The notes under the pieces were generated by a model, which was given only the letters and a program-made list of their open reading frames with translations, was not told the DNA's origin and ran no database searches. From positions 1 through 64,000 of the forward strand of contig JACPQR010000015.1 of the NCBI GenBank assembly GCA_016190375.1: a stretch of 64,000 nt of DNA, written 5' to 3'. The DNA comes from Deltaproteobacteria bacterium (GTDB lineage: Bacteria > Myxococcota_A > Polyangia > JACPQR01). How positions within the stretch are numbered: position 1 is the stretch's first letter; every line of letters begins with the position of its first letter. Positions 56,892 through 64,000 of this stretch are shown piece after piece. Position numbers and translations under genes: made by a program.

Positions 56892-57350
56892 ATGAAACGA
56901 CTCTGCTTCGCCATGCTCGCCCTCGCGATGCCGCTGGCGGTCTCGGCGTGCGCCGCGACCGTGGCCGACGTCGGGGTTGGCTACACGTTTGCAGTCGAAA
57001 GCCGCCCGCCATCTCCGCTCGTGGAGTTCGCACCACCCACGCCGGGACCCGCGTACGTCTGGGTTCCCGGCTACTGGAGATGGAACGGCTACGATTACTC
57101 CTGGGTCCGGGGCTACTGGGTGGTCCGGCCGAGCGCGACGGTCGTCTGGCTGCCGAGCGGCTGGGTGCACGTGCGGGGCCGCTATCGCTTCGTCCCCGGC
57201 CGCTGGGTCCACCGCCACCGCGTTCCGCGGGTCGGCTACATCTATCGTGCTCCGCCCGTTCGCCACGGCCCGCGCTACCGCGTGGTCCCCGCGCCGCCCG
57301 CCTATCGCTCCGCGCCTCCGCCGCCCGCCTACCCCGCGTATCCGAGGTAG
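56892..57350 (+). CDS. YxWxxGxW-repeat secreted lipoprotein
   Basis: 152 aa from ATG 56892 (MKRLCFAMLALAMPLAVSAC), lipobox AVSAC. The mature protein is rich in Pro, Tyr, Trp and Arg with repeats such as YVWVPGYWRW, YSWVRGYWVV and YRFVPGRWVHR, the YxWxxGxW repeat seen in envelope proteins of Proteobacteria. The C-terminus is Pro/Tyr-rich. Predicted to sit in the envelope; function unknown. A diverged partial copy of its 3' half lies at 57658-57884. Confidence 0.85.
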   Translation: MKRLCFAMLALAMPLAVSACAATVADVGVGYTFAVESRPPSPLVEFAPPTPGPAYVWVPGYWRWNGYDYSWVRGYWVVRPSATVVWLPSGWVHVRGRYRFVPGRWVHRHRVPRVGYIYRAPPVRHGPRYRVVPAPPAYRSAPPPPAYPAYPR

Positions 57351-57361
57351 CCCGCCCCGAC

Positions 57362-57559
57362 TCAGAGGGCCTCGTCCCCCACCGAGACGACCAGATCGGG
57401 GATCACGCGACACGGGTCCTCGCCGCTCGCGGGTCGCACTGGAACGAGCCGAACGGCAGGGACGCCGTCCTTGCAGATCACGACGTCCTGCCCATCGAGG
57501 GCAGAGCTCACCAGGTGTGAGAGCTGAGCCTTCGCCACCGAGAGGTTCCTCGAGATCAC
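57362..57559 (-). CDS. Orphan Phd/YefM-type antitoxin
   Basis: 65 aa from a GTG at 57559 (MISRNLSVAKAQLSHLVSSALDGQDVVICKDGVPAVRLVPV...). The SVAKAQLSHLVSxALxGxxVVIxKDGxPAVRLVP pattern is the Phd/YefM fold, which represses transcription and neutralises a partner toxin. No toxin gene follows on the minus strand before the convergent WxxGxW gene, so the antitoxin is orphaned. It sits between the two copies of the duplicated segment. Confidence 0.75.
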   Translation of the reverse strand: MISRNLSVAKAQLSHLVSSALDGQDVVICKDGVPAVRLVPVRPASGEDPCRVIPDLVVSVGDEAL

Positions 57560-57657
57560 GAGACCAAGGATAGTCCATTCATGGACCAACTCAAGGACCA
57601 GCACTGGTCGTCGTCGTCTCACCCCTCCTCAGGGCTTCGTCCACGCTGCGTTCCGTC

Positions 57658-57884
57658 CCGGCCGAGCGCGACGGTCGTCTGGAGTGCCCGTGCGGGGGCG
57701 CCATCGCTTCGTCCCCGGCCGCTGGGTCCACCGCCACCGCGTTCCGCGGGTCGGGTAAGTCTACCGTGTCCCGCCCGTTCGCCACGGCCCGCGCTACCGC
57801 GTGGTCCCCGCGCCGCCCGCCTACCGCTCCGCGCCTCCACCGCCCGCATACCCCGCGTGTCCGAGGTAGCCCGCCCCGACTCAG
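57658..57884 (+). pseudogene. Partial duplicate of the WxxGxW gene 3' half
   Basis: Corresponds to 57125-57365 at high identity but with a net 14-base deletion near its start and substitutions that break the frame. Identity covers the last two-thirds of the gene, its stop codon and about 16 bases beyond. No start or signal peptide remains. Confidence 0.85.
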
Positions 57885-58186
57885 GTCGCCAGGCGCTTCT
57901 CCAGCTCGGCGAGCCGCCGCTCGTGATCGTCGAGGCGCTCTTCGCTCTTCGTTCGCGCCTCGATCGCGACCTTGACGCCACGGCCCAGGATCACGAGTTG
58001 CTGCGTGAGGTCCCTCAGGCTCGTCTCGATCGTCTCGAATCGCCCGTCCATCGTCCCCAATCGCGCGTCCATCGCCTCGAAGCGGGCGACGACCTCGTGC
58101 GCGAAGCTCTTCTGATCGTCTCGGAGACCGCGGATGTCTTCTCGGATGTCCTGGAGGATGCGCACGGTGAGGTCAGCCGGCTCCAC
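57881..58186 (-). CDS. Small coiled-coil protein
   Basis: 101 aa from a GTG at 58186 (MEPADLTVRILQDIREDIRGLRDDQKSFAHEVVARFEAMDARLG...). Almost entirely heptad-like helix (FEAMDARLGTMDGRFETIETSLRDLTQQL) ending DDHERRLAELEKRLAT. Short coiled-coil genes of this kind are common near mobile elements and are of unknown function. Its stop lies within the tail of the duplicated segment. No motif beyond the coiled coil; the 230-bp gap to 58416 holds nothing I recognise. Confidence 0.6.
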   Translation of the reverse strand: MEPADLTVRILQDIREDIRGLRDDQKSFAHEVVARFEAMDARLGTMDGRFETIETSLRDLTQQLVILGRGVKVAIEARTKSEERLDDHERRLAELEKRLAT

Positions 58187-58416
58187 GACGTCAGGATAGC
58201 CTGGTCCCCGGCGACGGTCCATCGATCTGGAGGCCCACCCAGGTTTGATCGATTGTCGCGGACCCAGGCGGCGTCGGCCACGGCAGCGGTGGTTCTCTCG
58301 CATCGGGGCGACGCCGCGGGCGCAGGTCGAGCACGAGGCCAGGGCCCTTCCGTGCTCGAAGTCCGCCGTGGGCGGTATGTGCTTGCTCCAGATCGCGACG
58401 CGGGCTGGTGGGCTGG

Positions 58417-59210
58417 TCAGCCGGTTGCGACGACTGGAGGCATCGGGCCCGGCAGCCGCAGCGCTTGCCGCACCCACTCGAAGATCCGTCGCCATGCAGG
58501 TGGGGCCGCGAGGCGCCCGTCCAGACGACGCTTGCGCAGATGGCGCTTACGGGCGAGCTGCAGCAGGTTGTAGGCCATCAACCGGACCAGGCCGAGGACC
58601 TCCGCCGCCTGGCCCGCGGTGCACCACGGCAGGGCATCCTCGCTCCACTGCAGGTCGAGAGACCAGAAGCAGTCGTTATGCGGAGCTCCGCATAACAGTC
58701 GTTTTCGATACCCCAGTGGCCGCGGACCACCCGCAAGCACTGCGCCGCGGTCAGCCGGCCCGGCCGCAGGCTCGTGAGAAAGAAGCGCTCTTCGATCTCG
58801 ACCTTTCCGTCGGGGTGCTCGGTCTCCTGCACGACCAGCCAGGCCTGCTGAAGGTGGCTCCAGTCGTGGTATCCGGCGATCTCGTTCGTCCGGTACAGCC
58901 TCCGCTGGATCCTCTTTCCCCGCACCTTCTCCCATACCGTCTCGGCGTCGGGGGTCTCGCGCAGCTTCGGTCGTAGCAGGCGTTCGGCCTCGGCATGCAG
59001 TTCGGGCTGGGTGTACTTGAGGGCCAGCACGTACGCCTTGTCCGCCGCGTGGACGAGGTCGGCGTTCTTCTTCGAGGTGAAGCCTGCGTCCGCGGTGACG
59101 ACCTCGAAGAGGTCGCCTGCGCCGTACGCCCGCATGATGCCGCTGAAGAACGCCTCGAAGGTGCAGGAAGGGCGCCGGGCCGACGAAGTGGGTAAGAGTC
59201 GGCTCACTTG
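58417..59210 (-). pseudogene. Remnant DDE transposase, 5'-truncated and frameshifted
   Basis: Two frames together give a transposase C-terminus. One (about 58700-59207) holds FEVVTADAGFTSKKNADLV (second catalytic Asp), LALKYTQPELHAEAERLL, RTNEIAGYHDWSHL and RVVRGHWGIENDC (catalytic Glu). The other (58417-58672) continues FWSLDLQWSEDALPWCTAGQAAEVLGLVRLMAYNLLQLARKRHLRKR. The join is broken by a 26-bp palindromic insertion (58670-58703). The N-terminal half with the first catalytic Asp is absent. The motifs match the IS4/ISAs1-like group; I cannot name the element, and no terminal repeats were identified. Confidence 0.8.
58670..58703. mobile_element. 26-bp palindromic insertion with 8-bp direct repeats
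   Basis: A perfect 20-bp palindrome (58676-58695) is flanked by 8-bp direct repeats (58670-58677 and 58696-58703, partly shared with its ends). Removing one 26-bp unit restores an uninterrupted transposase frame (HWGIENDC-FWSLDLQW). It is therefore a secondary insertion into the transposase gene, and it caused the frameshift. Confidence 0.75.
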
Positions 59211-59405
59211 AATCGGGCGCCAATCTCGAGGTCAGGCAAACCTGAGCGCCACGGAGCTCGGAGGGTGAGCTGGTCCGGATTGGGGACATCCTTTACGGAT
59301 CAGCTCAGAGACATGGTTTGCTCCTTGCACGACTGCCCAAGGACATCATTGACAGGTGGCTTCGAGGCCGGCGGCGTGGGACGCGGAAGTAGCTCATCGA
59401 GACAT

Positions 59406-59440
59406 GCACCGAGCTCGTGTGAGCTGCCCGAGCTCGGTGC
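59406..59440 (-). terminator. 12-bp perfect inverted repeat after the four-helix-bundle remnant
   Basis: 59406-59417 and 59429-59440 are inverted copies separated by 11 bases, beginning 15 bases after the minus-strand stop at 59455. No T-run. Confidence 0.4.
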
Positions 59441-59454
59441 TCTCTGTTCGTCCT

Positions 59455-59702
59455 TCAGCTCCTCGGATTGACCAGCCGCCATGTGATCGCACAGGTGCGG
59501 TCCAGCCACTCGGCCACGCCGCCGAACGCCGCATCGTCCCGATGTAACGCCACGCCTTCGCGATCCTCACCTGCGTCTTCACCTCGCCAGCGCTACCCGC
59601 GGCCACGGAGGGCAAGTACGTGCGGTCCTTGCCTCGTCTCCGGGCCCCTTCGCTCAGGTTCGAGGGAATCGAGGTGGTCGCGTCCCTCATCTGCTTCGCC
59701 AT
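59455..59702 (-). pseudogene. Four-helix-bundle (IVS/S23-type) protein remnant
   Basis: The minus strand reads MAKQMRDATTSIPSNLSEGARRRG...TYLPSVAAGSAGEVKTQVRIAKAWRYIG, a clear match to the middle of the four-helix-bundle family first described in 23S rRNA intervening sequences. The reading frame then shifts near 59540, and the family's C-terminal helix is found in the next frame (DDAAFGGVAEWLDRTCAITWRLVNPRS, stop at 59455). The N-terminal helix is missing: upstream lies only low-complexity sequence. The gene is doubly broken. Confidence 0.75.
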
Positions 59703-60209
59703 GCAGCGAGCGTCGCACTCCCGTTCACTACGGGCAGCGGCGTCGCGCGCACGACGCTCTCGGCCTCGGCTTCGGCTCCGGTCTCGGCTTCGGCTCTGGT
59801 CTCGGCTTCGGCTCTGGTCTCGGTCTCGGCTTCGGCTCTGGTCTCGGTCTCGGCTTTGGCTCTGGTCTCGGTCTCGGCTTCGGCTCTGGTCTCGGCCTCG
59901 GCTTCGGCTCCGGCTTCGGCTTCGGCTTCGGACACGGTCACGGCTTCGGGCTCGGACACGGTCACGGCTTCGGGCTCGGACACGGTCACGGCTTCGGGCT
60001 CGGACACGGTCACGGCCTCGGTCTCGGCCTCGGGCTCGGGCTCGGTCTCGGATACCAGATCGGGCTCGATTCCGCCGCCTCGTTGCGAATGGCCGGCACG
60101 ACATGTCCCAGCCGTGCTCCGTCGAACCCTGACGGGACGGGGCCTTACCGACCTGCCGGGCCGCGGCTACCGACCACCGAGCCGGTCTGGAGGCCGACCG
60201 ACCGAGTGC
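59703..60209. repeat. Low-complexity hexamer tract with 24-bp tandem repeats
   Basis: About 59764-60060 is built of CTCGGCTTCGG-type units. At 59929-60024 there are three perfect copies and one degenerate copy of a 24-bp unit (starts 59929, 59953, 59977, 60001). Every frame on both strands is open over part of it (Gly-Phe/Gly-His, Ser-Ala, Arg-Ser or Glu-Ala repeats), so ORFs here are not evidence of a gene. Nothing else is seen between 59703 and 60209. Confidence 0.8.
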
Positions 60210-60863
60210 CTACGAGTCCGGAGGCTCGCTGACCGCAGGCGGCGGTGCGGTACCTTCCTGCGGCGACGCCGCGGGAGGCGGAGGCGGCGCGGGAGCGGCC
60301 AGTGGGGCGCAGTAGGCGGAGGAGCCATGGCCCATGCAGTCGCGGTCCGAAGGACAGGGTGGGTTGCACGCCGGCGCGCAGACGCCCGCCTCGTCGCAGT
60401 CGAAGCCCTGCCGGCACGGCGGCCGACAGGCGCGGTCGGTCCTGCCTGGCGCGGCAGGTGCGCGCGTGCGGGGGAGACGCACGAGGCACAGGCCGGCGAC
60501 GGTCTGCGCCGTGCTCGTGAATGCAGCCCAGCCGGATCGCGTGACGTCGCGCGCCGTCACGACGAAAGCGTCACAACCACGAACGCCCGCCTCCCACCGA
60601 GCTCGCTTCACGGCGTCCTGGAACGTGTCGCCCTCCGAGCTGACGAGCCCGACGTCCAGGAACTGCGATGACGGCGGTCGCCTGGAGAGCACGCGAACGG
60701 CGTACCCTGGCCTCGACCGGGCCTGCAACTGCCTCGTCCGGACGAACTCGGCATAGTGCGGCTCCGGCCTCGCGCACGAGACCGCGAGCGTCAGCGCCGC
60801 GAGCGCTGCCGCACGGGCCGGCTGGCGCTCCCGCGGCAAGGCCCAGCGGTTCGCAGGTTCCAT
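60210..60863 (-). CDS. Predicted lipoprotein with Cys-rich C-terminal half
   Basis: 217 aa from ATG 60863 (MEPANRWALPRERQPARAAALAALTLAVSC), lipobox LAVSC. The first half has a mixed alpha/beta segment (YAVRVLSRRPPSSQFLDVGLVSSEGDTFQDAVKRARWEAGVRGCDAFVVTARDV), reminiscent of small DUF4156-like lipoproteins. The second half has eight Cys in CxxxC-type pairs (CRPPCRQGFDCDEAGVCAPACNPPCPSDRDC), followed by a Pro/Ala-rich tail. A TTGACC-16-TACCAT promoter-like pair lies just upstream on the minus strand. Divergent from the alpha-2-macroglobulin gene. Confidence 0.78.
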   Translation of the reverse strand: MEPANRWALPRERQPARAAALAALTLAVSCARPEPHYAEFVRTRQLQARSRPGYAVRVLSRRPPSSQFLDVGLVSSEGDTFQDAVKRARWEAGVRGCDAFVVTARDVTRSGWAAFTSTAQTVAGLCLVRLPRTRAPAAPGRTDRACRPPCRQGFDCDEAGVCAPACNPPCPSDRDCMGHGSSAYCAPLAAPAPPPPPAASPQEGTAPPPAVSEPPDS

Positions 60864-60957
60864 CGGCCGCGATGGTACGCGGAGGCGCGGCCCGGTCAAG
60901 CAGGCCTCGAAGGTGGTACGGTCCGCGCTCGCGGTGCGCGCTCCCACCGAGGTGAAC

Positions 60958-63900
60958 ATGCGCTTCTCGACGGCTGTCCTCAGGATCCTCCTCTGTGCTG
61001 GTCTCCTCGCCCTCTCGTTGGCCTGTCCGCACGAGCGCCGCCCCACGGTGGGGCGCCCCGAGCTCGCCGTAAGCGCCCGTGACATCTTCGGCAATCTGCC
61101 GCCGCCCCGCGAGGATCCGGCCACCGAGAGCCCGCTGCGCCCGGGTCCGACGCCGCCGCCCGCGGCCGGCGCGCGCGAACGCATCGCGTTCCCGCCGGAG
61201 ACGCCGACGCGCACGGCACCGCCGCGGCCTGCCGTGGGACCCCTCGGGGTGCTGCGCACGCAGCCTTCGGGGCTCGACCCGGTAGGTGGCGCGGTCGTCG
61301 TGAGCTTCGGCCAGCCGATGGTGCCGCTCTCGACCGTCGGTCGAGTGCGCGAGGCCCCCTCGCCGCTCCAGATCGAGCCGCGCCCCGAAGGGCGCTTTCG
61401 CTGGCTGGGGACGACGACGCTCGCCTTCGAGCCTGCGGGTCGCCTGCCGTTCGCCACCTCGTTCGTCGCCACCGTGCCCGCGGGCACGAGGTCGGCGGTC
61501 GGCGGCACGCTCGCGGAGGCGGTCCGGTTCACGTTCGAGACGCCGGCGCTCGAGGTCGTCGCCATCACGCCCGGGGGCTCGCGCGCACGCCTCGACTCGC
61601 CGATCGCGCTGGTGTTCAACCAGCGAATCGATCCAGAGGCGCTGGGTCGTGCAGTCCAGGTCCGCGCGGGGACGTCGGCGGTCCAGACGCGAGTCGTGCC
61701 CTTCGCCGAAGCAGCCGGCCGGGGCGAGGTGGGCAGGTGGATTCAGGGAGTCCTGCCCGAGCGGGCGCTCGTCCTCGCGCCGAGCCGCCCATTCGCTCCC
61801 GGGACGGCGGTGTCGGTCGTGGTTCCGGCGGGGACGCGGGGCGCCGAGGGGCCGAAGGGGCTCGCCGCCGACTGGCGGGGCTCGTTCACGACGTACGGAC
61901 CGCTGCGGCTCGGTTCGCTCGAGTGCGACTCGGAGGAGCCCCGCTGTCGGCCCGGCGAGGGCCTGCGGATCTCTGCATCGAGCTCGATCGCTCCCGAGCA
62001 CCTGTCGCGCCTCGTCCACGTGGAGCCCGCCGTGGACGACCTCGAGATCTCGGCCCATCCATGGGGAGAGCCCGGGCTGTCCCTGAGGGGGGCCTTTCTG
62101 CCGCAGACGCGCTACCGCGTGACGGTCGACGCCGGGCTCCGCGACGAATTCGATCAGGAGCTCGGCGCTCCATGGTCGGGAGAGATCACGTTCGGCGACG
62201 CATACCCCGACATCGCGTTCCCGCTGGAGACCGAGGCCGTCCTGGAAGCGACCGGGCCGCGCCAGGTTCCCCTCACGGTCACCAACGTTCGCAACGTCCG
62301 CCTGCGGATGTGGCGACTCGATCCCGAGGCTCTCCCACGGCTCGACGAAGGCGACTTCCTCTGGGGCGAGACGCGGGCGGTGCCGCGAGGGCTGCGCAAG
62401 GTCGTCGATCGCTCCGTTCCGACCGGCGCCGCCAGGAACCGCCCGGCAGTCGTCGGGCTCGGCGTGGACGAGGCGCTGGGCGACGGCGGAAGAGGCATCA
62501 TCCTCGTGGAGGCCAGCGCTCCCGAGCTGCGTCGCGTGGACCGCTGGGCGAGCCCGACGCGTCGCCTCCTCGTCCAGGTCACCGGCCTGGGCGCGACCGT
62601 GCGCACCGATCGCGGCCACGCATGGGTCGTCGTCACGGAGCTCGCGACGGCCAGGCCCGTCGAGGGAGCGCGGGTCAGCCTTCGCGACCACGATTGGCGC
62701 GAGATGGGAACGACGCGCACGGGATCGGACGGAAAGGCCGTCGTGTCCGTGGGCGAGGTGCATGCTGGCTGGATCCTCGTCGACAAGGATGGAGACCAGA
62801 TCGCCGCGCGCGTCTCGCAGACCCACGCCCCCAGCGCGAAGTGGGTCGTCGCGGGGATCGCATCGGAGCGCGGGATCTACCGTCCCGGCGAGCGGGCCCA
62901 CGTGCACGGGACGCTGCGGATCGCCTCGCGGGATCGGCCGGGCGAGCTATCCGCGCCGCCGCGCGGAAGCGCGCTGCGCTGGGAGGTGACCTCGCCGGAG
63001 GGCCAGGCGATCGCGAGCGGTCGCGCTCCAATCACGACCCACGGCACGGTGGACGTCGAGGTGCCCATCCCCGAGGGCGCCGACCTCGGCTCCTACCGCC
63101 TCGCGGGCACGCTCGATCCACGCCTGCCGGACGGCGAGGACTTCGTCTCCGCGCGCTGGCAGGTCCAGGAGTACCGAGCGCCGGAGCTCGAGGTGAAGGT
63201 CGCGGTGCGAGATGGCGTCGCGCTCCTCGGCAGCGAGGCCCGCGCGACGATCGAGGCAAACTACCTCTTCGGCGCGCCGATGGCCGGCGCTGCGGTGAGC
63301 TGGGTCGTGGTCCGGCGCCCGAGCGGCTTCCGACCGCCGGGCCACGAGACCTTCACGTTCTCGGAGCGCTGGCGTCCGGTGCGGCCGCTCACGGCCGACC
63401 GCCACGTGATCCACATCGACGGCCCCGACCCGGGCGTGCGAATCCTCTCCGGCCAGGGCCTGCTCGATGCGCGAGGGCGCCTCGAGCTCCGTGTCCGACT
63501 CCGCCCGGACGAGCGCGAGACGGGCCCCTGCGACTACACGATCGAGGCCGAGGTCACGGACTCGAACCGCCAGACCGTCGCGGGCCGGAGCGAGATCACC
63601 GCCCACCCGGCGCCGGTCTACCTCGGGCTGCGCACGCCGTCCTGGGTCGTGACGGCGGGCGCGCGCTCGCACGCGGAGATGGTCGCCGTCGACGTCGCGG
63701 GCGGAGTGAAGGCGGGCCTGGACGTTCGCGTCGAGATGCTTCGCCGCCGCGTCGAGGGCCGCTGGGAGCGCGACGCCGCCGGCATGTGGCGCCGCTCCCA
63801 GACGGTGCACGAGGAGCATGTCTCGGAGTGCACGCTCCGGAGCGCCGCCGATCCAGCGCGGTGCGACCTCCAGCCGCCACGCCCCGGGGAGTACGTCGTC

Positions 63901-64000
63901 CGGGCCACCGCGTCGGGCGGGCGAGCGAGGACCGAGATCGCGATCTTCGCCACCGGACCGGGCCGGACGGCGTGGGAGCAGGCCGACCCGGGCGTTGCCG
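60958..64000 (+). CDS. Bacterial alpha-2-macroglobulin family lipoprotein, 3' end beyond window
   Basis: At least 1014 codons, open to the window edge. ATG 60958 with GAGGTG upstream. The signal peptide ends LLALSLAC (lipobox). An early Pro/Arg-rich region precedes macroglobulin-like domains: VGGAVVVSFGQPMVPLSTV (MG1-type), RWLGTTTLAFEPAGRLPFATSF, LVFNQRIDPEALGRAVQVR, YRPGERAHVHGTLRIASRD (the bait-side MG fold with YRPGE), QEYRAPELEVKV, ANYLFGAPMAGAAVSWVVVRRPSGF and GEYVVRATASGGRARTEIAIF. The thioester region, if present, lies beyond 64000. Such periplasmic proteins trap proteases and usually pair with penicillin-binding protein 1C. Confidence 0.93.
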   Translation, partial: MRFSTAVLRILLCAGLLALSLACPHERRPTVGRPELAVSARDIFGNLPPPREDPATESPLRPGPTPPPAAGARERIAFPPETPTRTAPPRPAVGPLGVLRTQPSGLDPVGGAVVVSFGQPMVPLSTVGRVREAPSPLQIEPRPEGRFRWLGTTTLAFEPAGRLPFATSFVATVPAGTRSAVGGTLAEAVRFTFETPALEVVAITPGGSRARLDSPIALVFNQRIDPEALGRAVQVRAGTSAVQTRVVPFAEAAGRGEVGRWIQGVLPERALVLAPSRPFAPGTAVSVVVPAGTRGAEGPKGLAADWRGSFTTYGPLRLGSLECDSEEPRCRPGEGLRISASSSIAPEHLSRLVHVEPAVDDLEISAHPWGEPGLSLRGAFLPQTRYRVTVDAGLRDEFDQELGAPWSGEITFGDAYPDIAFPLETEAVLEATGPRQVPLTVTNVRNVRLRMWRLDPEALPRLDEGDFLWGETRAVPRGLRKVVDRSVPTGAARNRPAVVGLGVDEALGDGGRGIILVEASAPELRRVDRWASPTRRLLVQVTGLGATVRTDRGHAWVVVTELATARPVEGARVSLRDHDWREMGTTRTGSDGKAVVSVGEVHAGWILVDKDGDQIAARVSQTHAPSAKWVVAGIASERGIYRPGERAHVHGTLRIASRDRPGELSAPPRGSALRWEVTSPEGQAIASGRAPITTHGTVDVEVPIPEGADLGSYRLAGTLDPRLPDGEDFVSARWQVQEYRAPELEVKVAVRDGVALLGSEARATIEANYLFGAPMAGAAVSWVVVRRPSGFRPPGHETFTFSERWRPVRPLTADRHVIHIDGPDPGVRILSGQGLLDARGRLELRVRLRPDERETGPCDYTIEAEVTDSNRQTVAGRSEITAHPAPVYLGLRTPSWVVTAGARSHAEMVAVDVAGGVKAGLDVRVEMLRRRVEGRWERDAAGMWRRSQTVHEEHVSECTLRSAADPARCDLQPPRPGEYVVRATASGGRARTEIAIFATGPGRTAWEQADPGVA

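Noticed and set aside
59929..60024. Regular 24-bp repeats as a CRISPR array.
   Set aside because: The repeats are contiguous with no spacers, and no cas gene is near.

Overview
The window is high-GC bacterial DNA. Its gene content points to the Myxococcota (former Deltaproteobacteria): many predicted lipoproteins with Asp/Gly/Ser/Ala linkers after the lipobox, MopE-type putative metal-binding motifs, Cys-rich NCGxCG proteins, a DUF2330 protein with a MYXO-CTERM-like tail, a Ser/Thr kinase next to a PEGA protein, and a sigma-54 activator. I count about 52 intact or nearly intact protein genes, two tRNAs (Ala-GGC and Lys-UUU), and several broken genes and gene fragments. The source looks like a draft or metagenome assembly: at the left edge two genes without N-termini meet inside a low-complexity tract.

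Layout. 1-16.8 kb: surface and periplasmic proteins (a caspase-like EF-hand lipoprotein, a five-heme c lipoprotein converging on a membrane c-heme protein, a BPI-like lipoprotein, an LVIVD propeller, DUF2330 and Cys-rich proteins), plus an acyl-CoA ligase, a PLP enzyme and tRNA-Ala. 16.8-31 kb: a CotH and beta-propeller lipoprotein pair, uvrA, a DUF2085/membrane/TPP-enzyme operon, divergent CBS and hemerythrin genes with facing sigma-54 promoters, tRNA-Lys and a kelch lipoprotein pair. 31-38.4 kb: a UPF0104-type membrane protein, a fused diadenylate cyclase/YbbR protein, an RHH/PIN toxin-antitoxin pair, a candidate selenoprotein, and an M20 peptidase coupled to a lipoprotein. 38.5-50 kb: an overlapping operon of Ser/Thr kinase, PEGA protein and a 2401-residue lipoprotein with about 52 acidic repeats, followed by a sigma-54 activator and yacG. 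50-57.4 kb: an MFS transporter, acidic proteins, trpS, an M50 protease with a CBS protein, a divergent phosphoribosyltransferase-like gene and a WxxGxW protein. 57.4-60.2 kb: a degraded zone with an orphan Phd antitoxin, a partial gene duplication, a transposase remnant carrying a 26-bp palindromic insertion, a frameshifted four-helix-bundle gene and a low-complexity tract. 60.2-64 kb: a small lipoprotein divergent from an alpha-2-macroglobulin gene that runs off the end.

The strongest new signal is at 35232-35804. A PCYCGC-type Cys-rich lipoprotein has an in-frame UGA where related proteins, as I recall them, have the first Cys of a CGxC motif. The frame stays open for 34 more codons with family-like sequence, and a hairpin fitting bacterial SECIS rules follows the UGA. 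A second theme is a possible sigma-54 regulon: -24/-12 elements lie before the hemerythrin, both stand-alone CBS genes, the phosphoribosyltransferase-like gene (weak), the WxxGxW gene and two lipoprotein genes. That set resembles a low-oxygen or dormancy response. All functions are inferred from reading the sequence; nothing was searched or tested.
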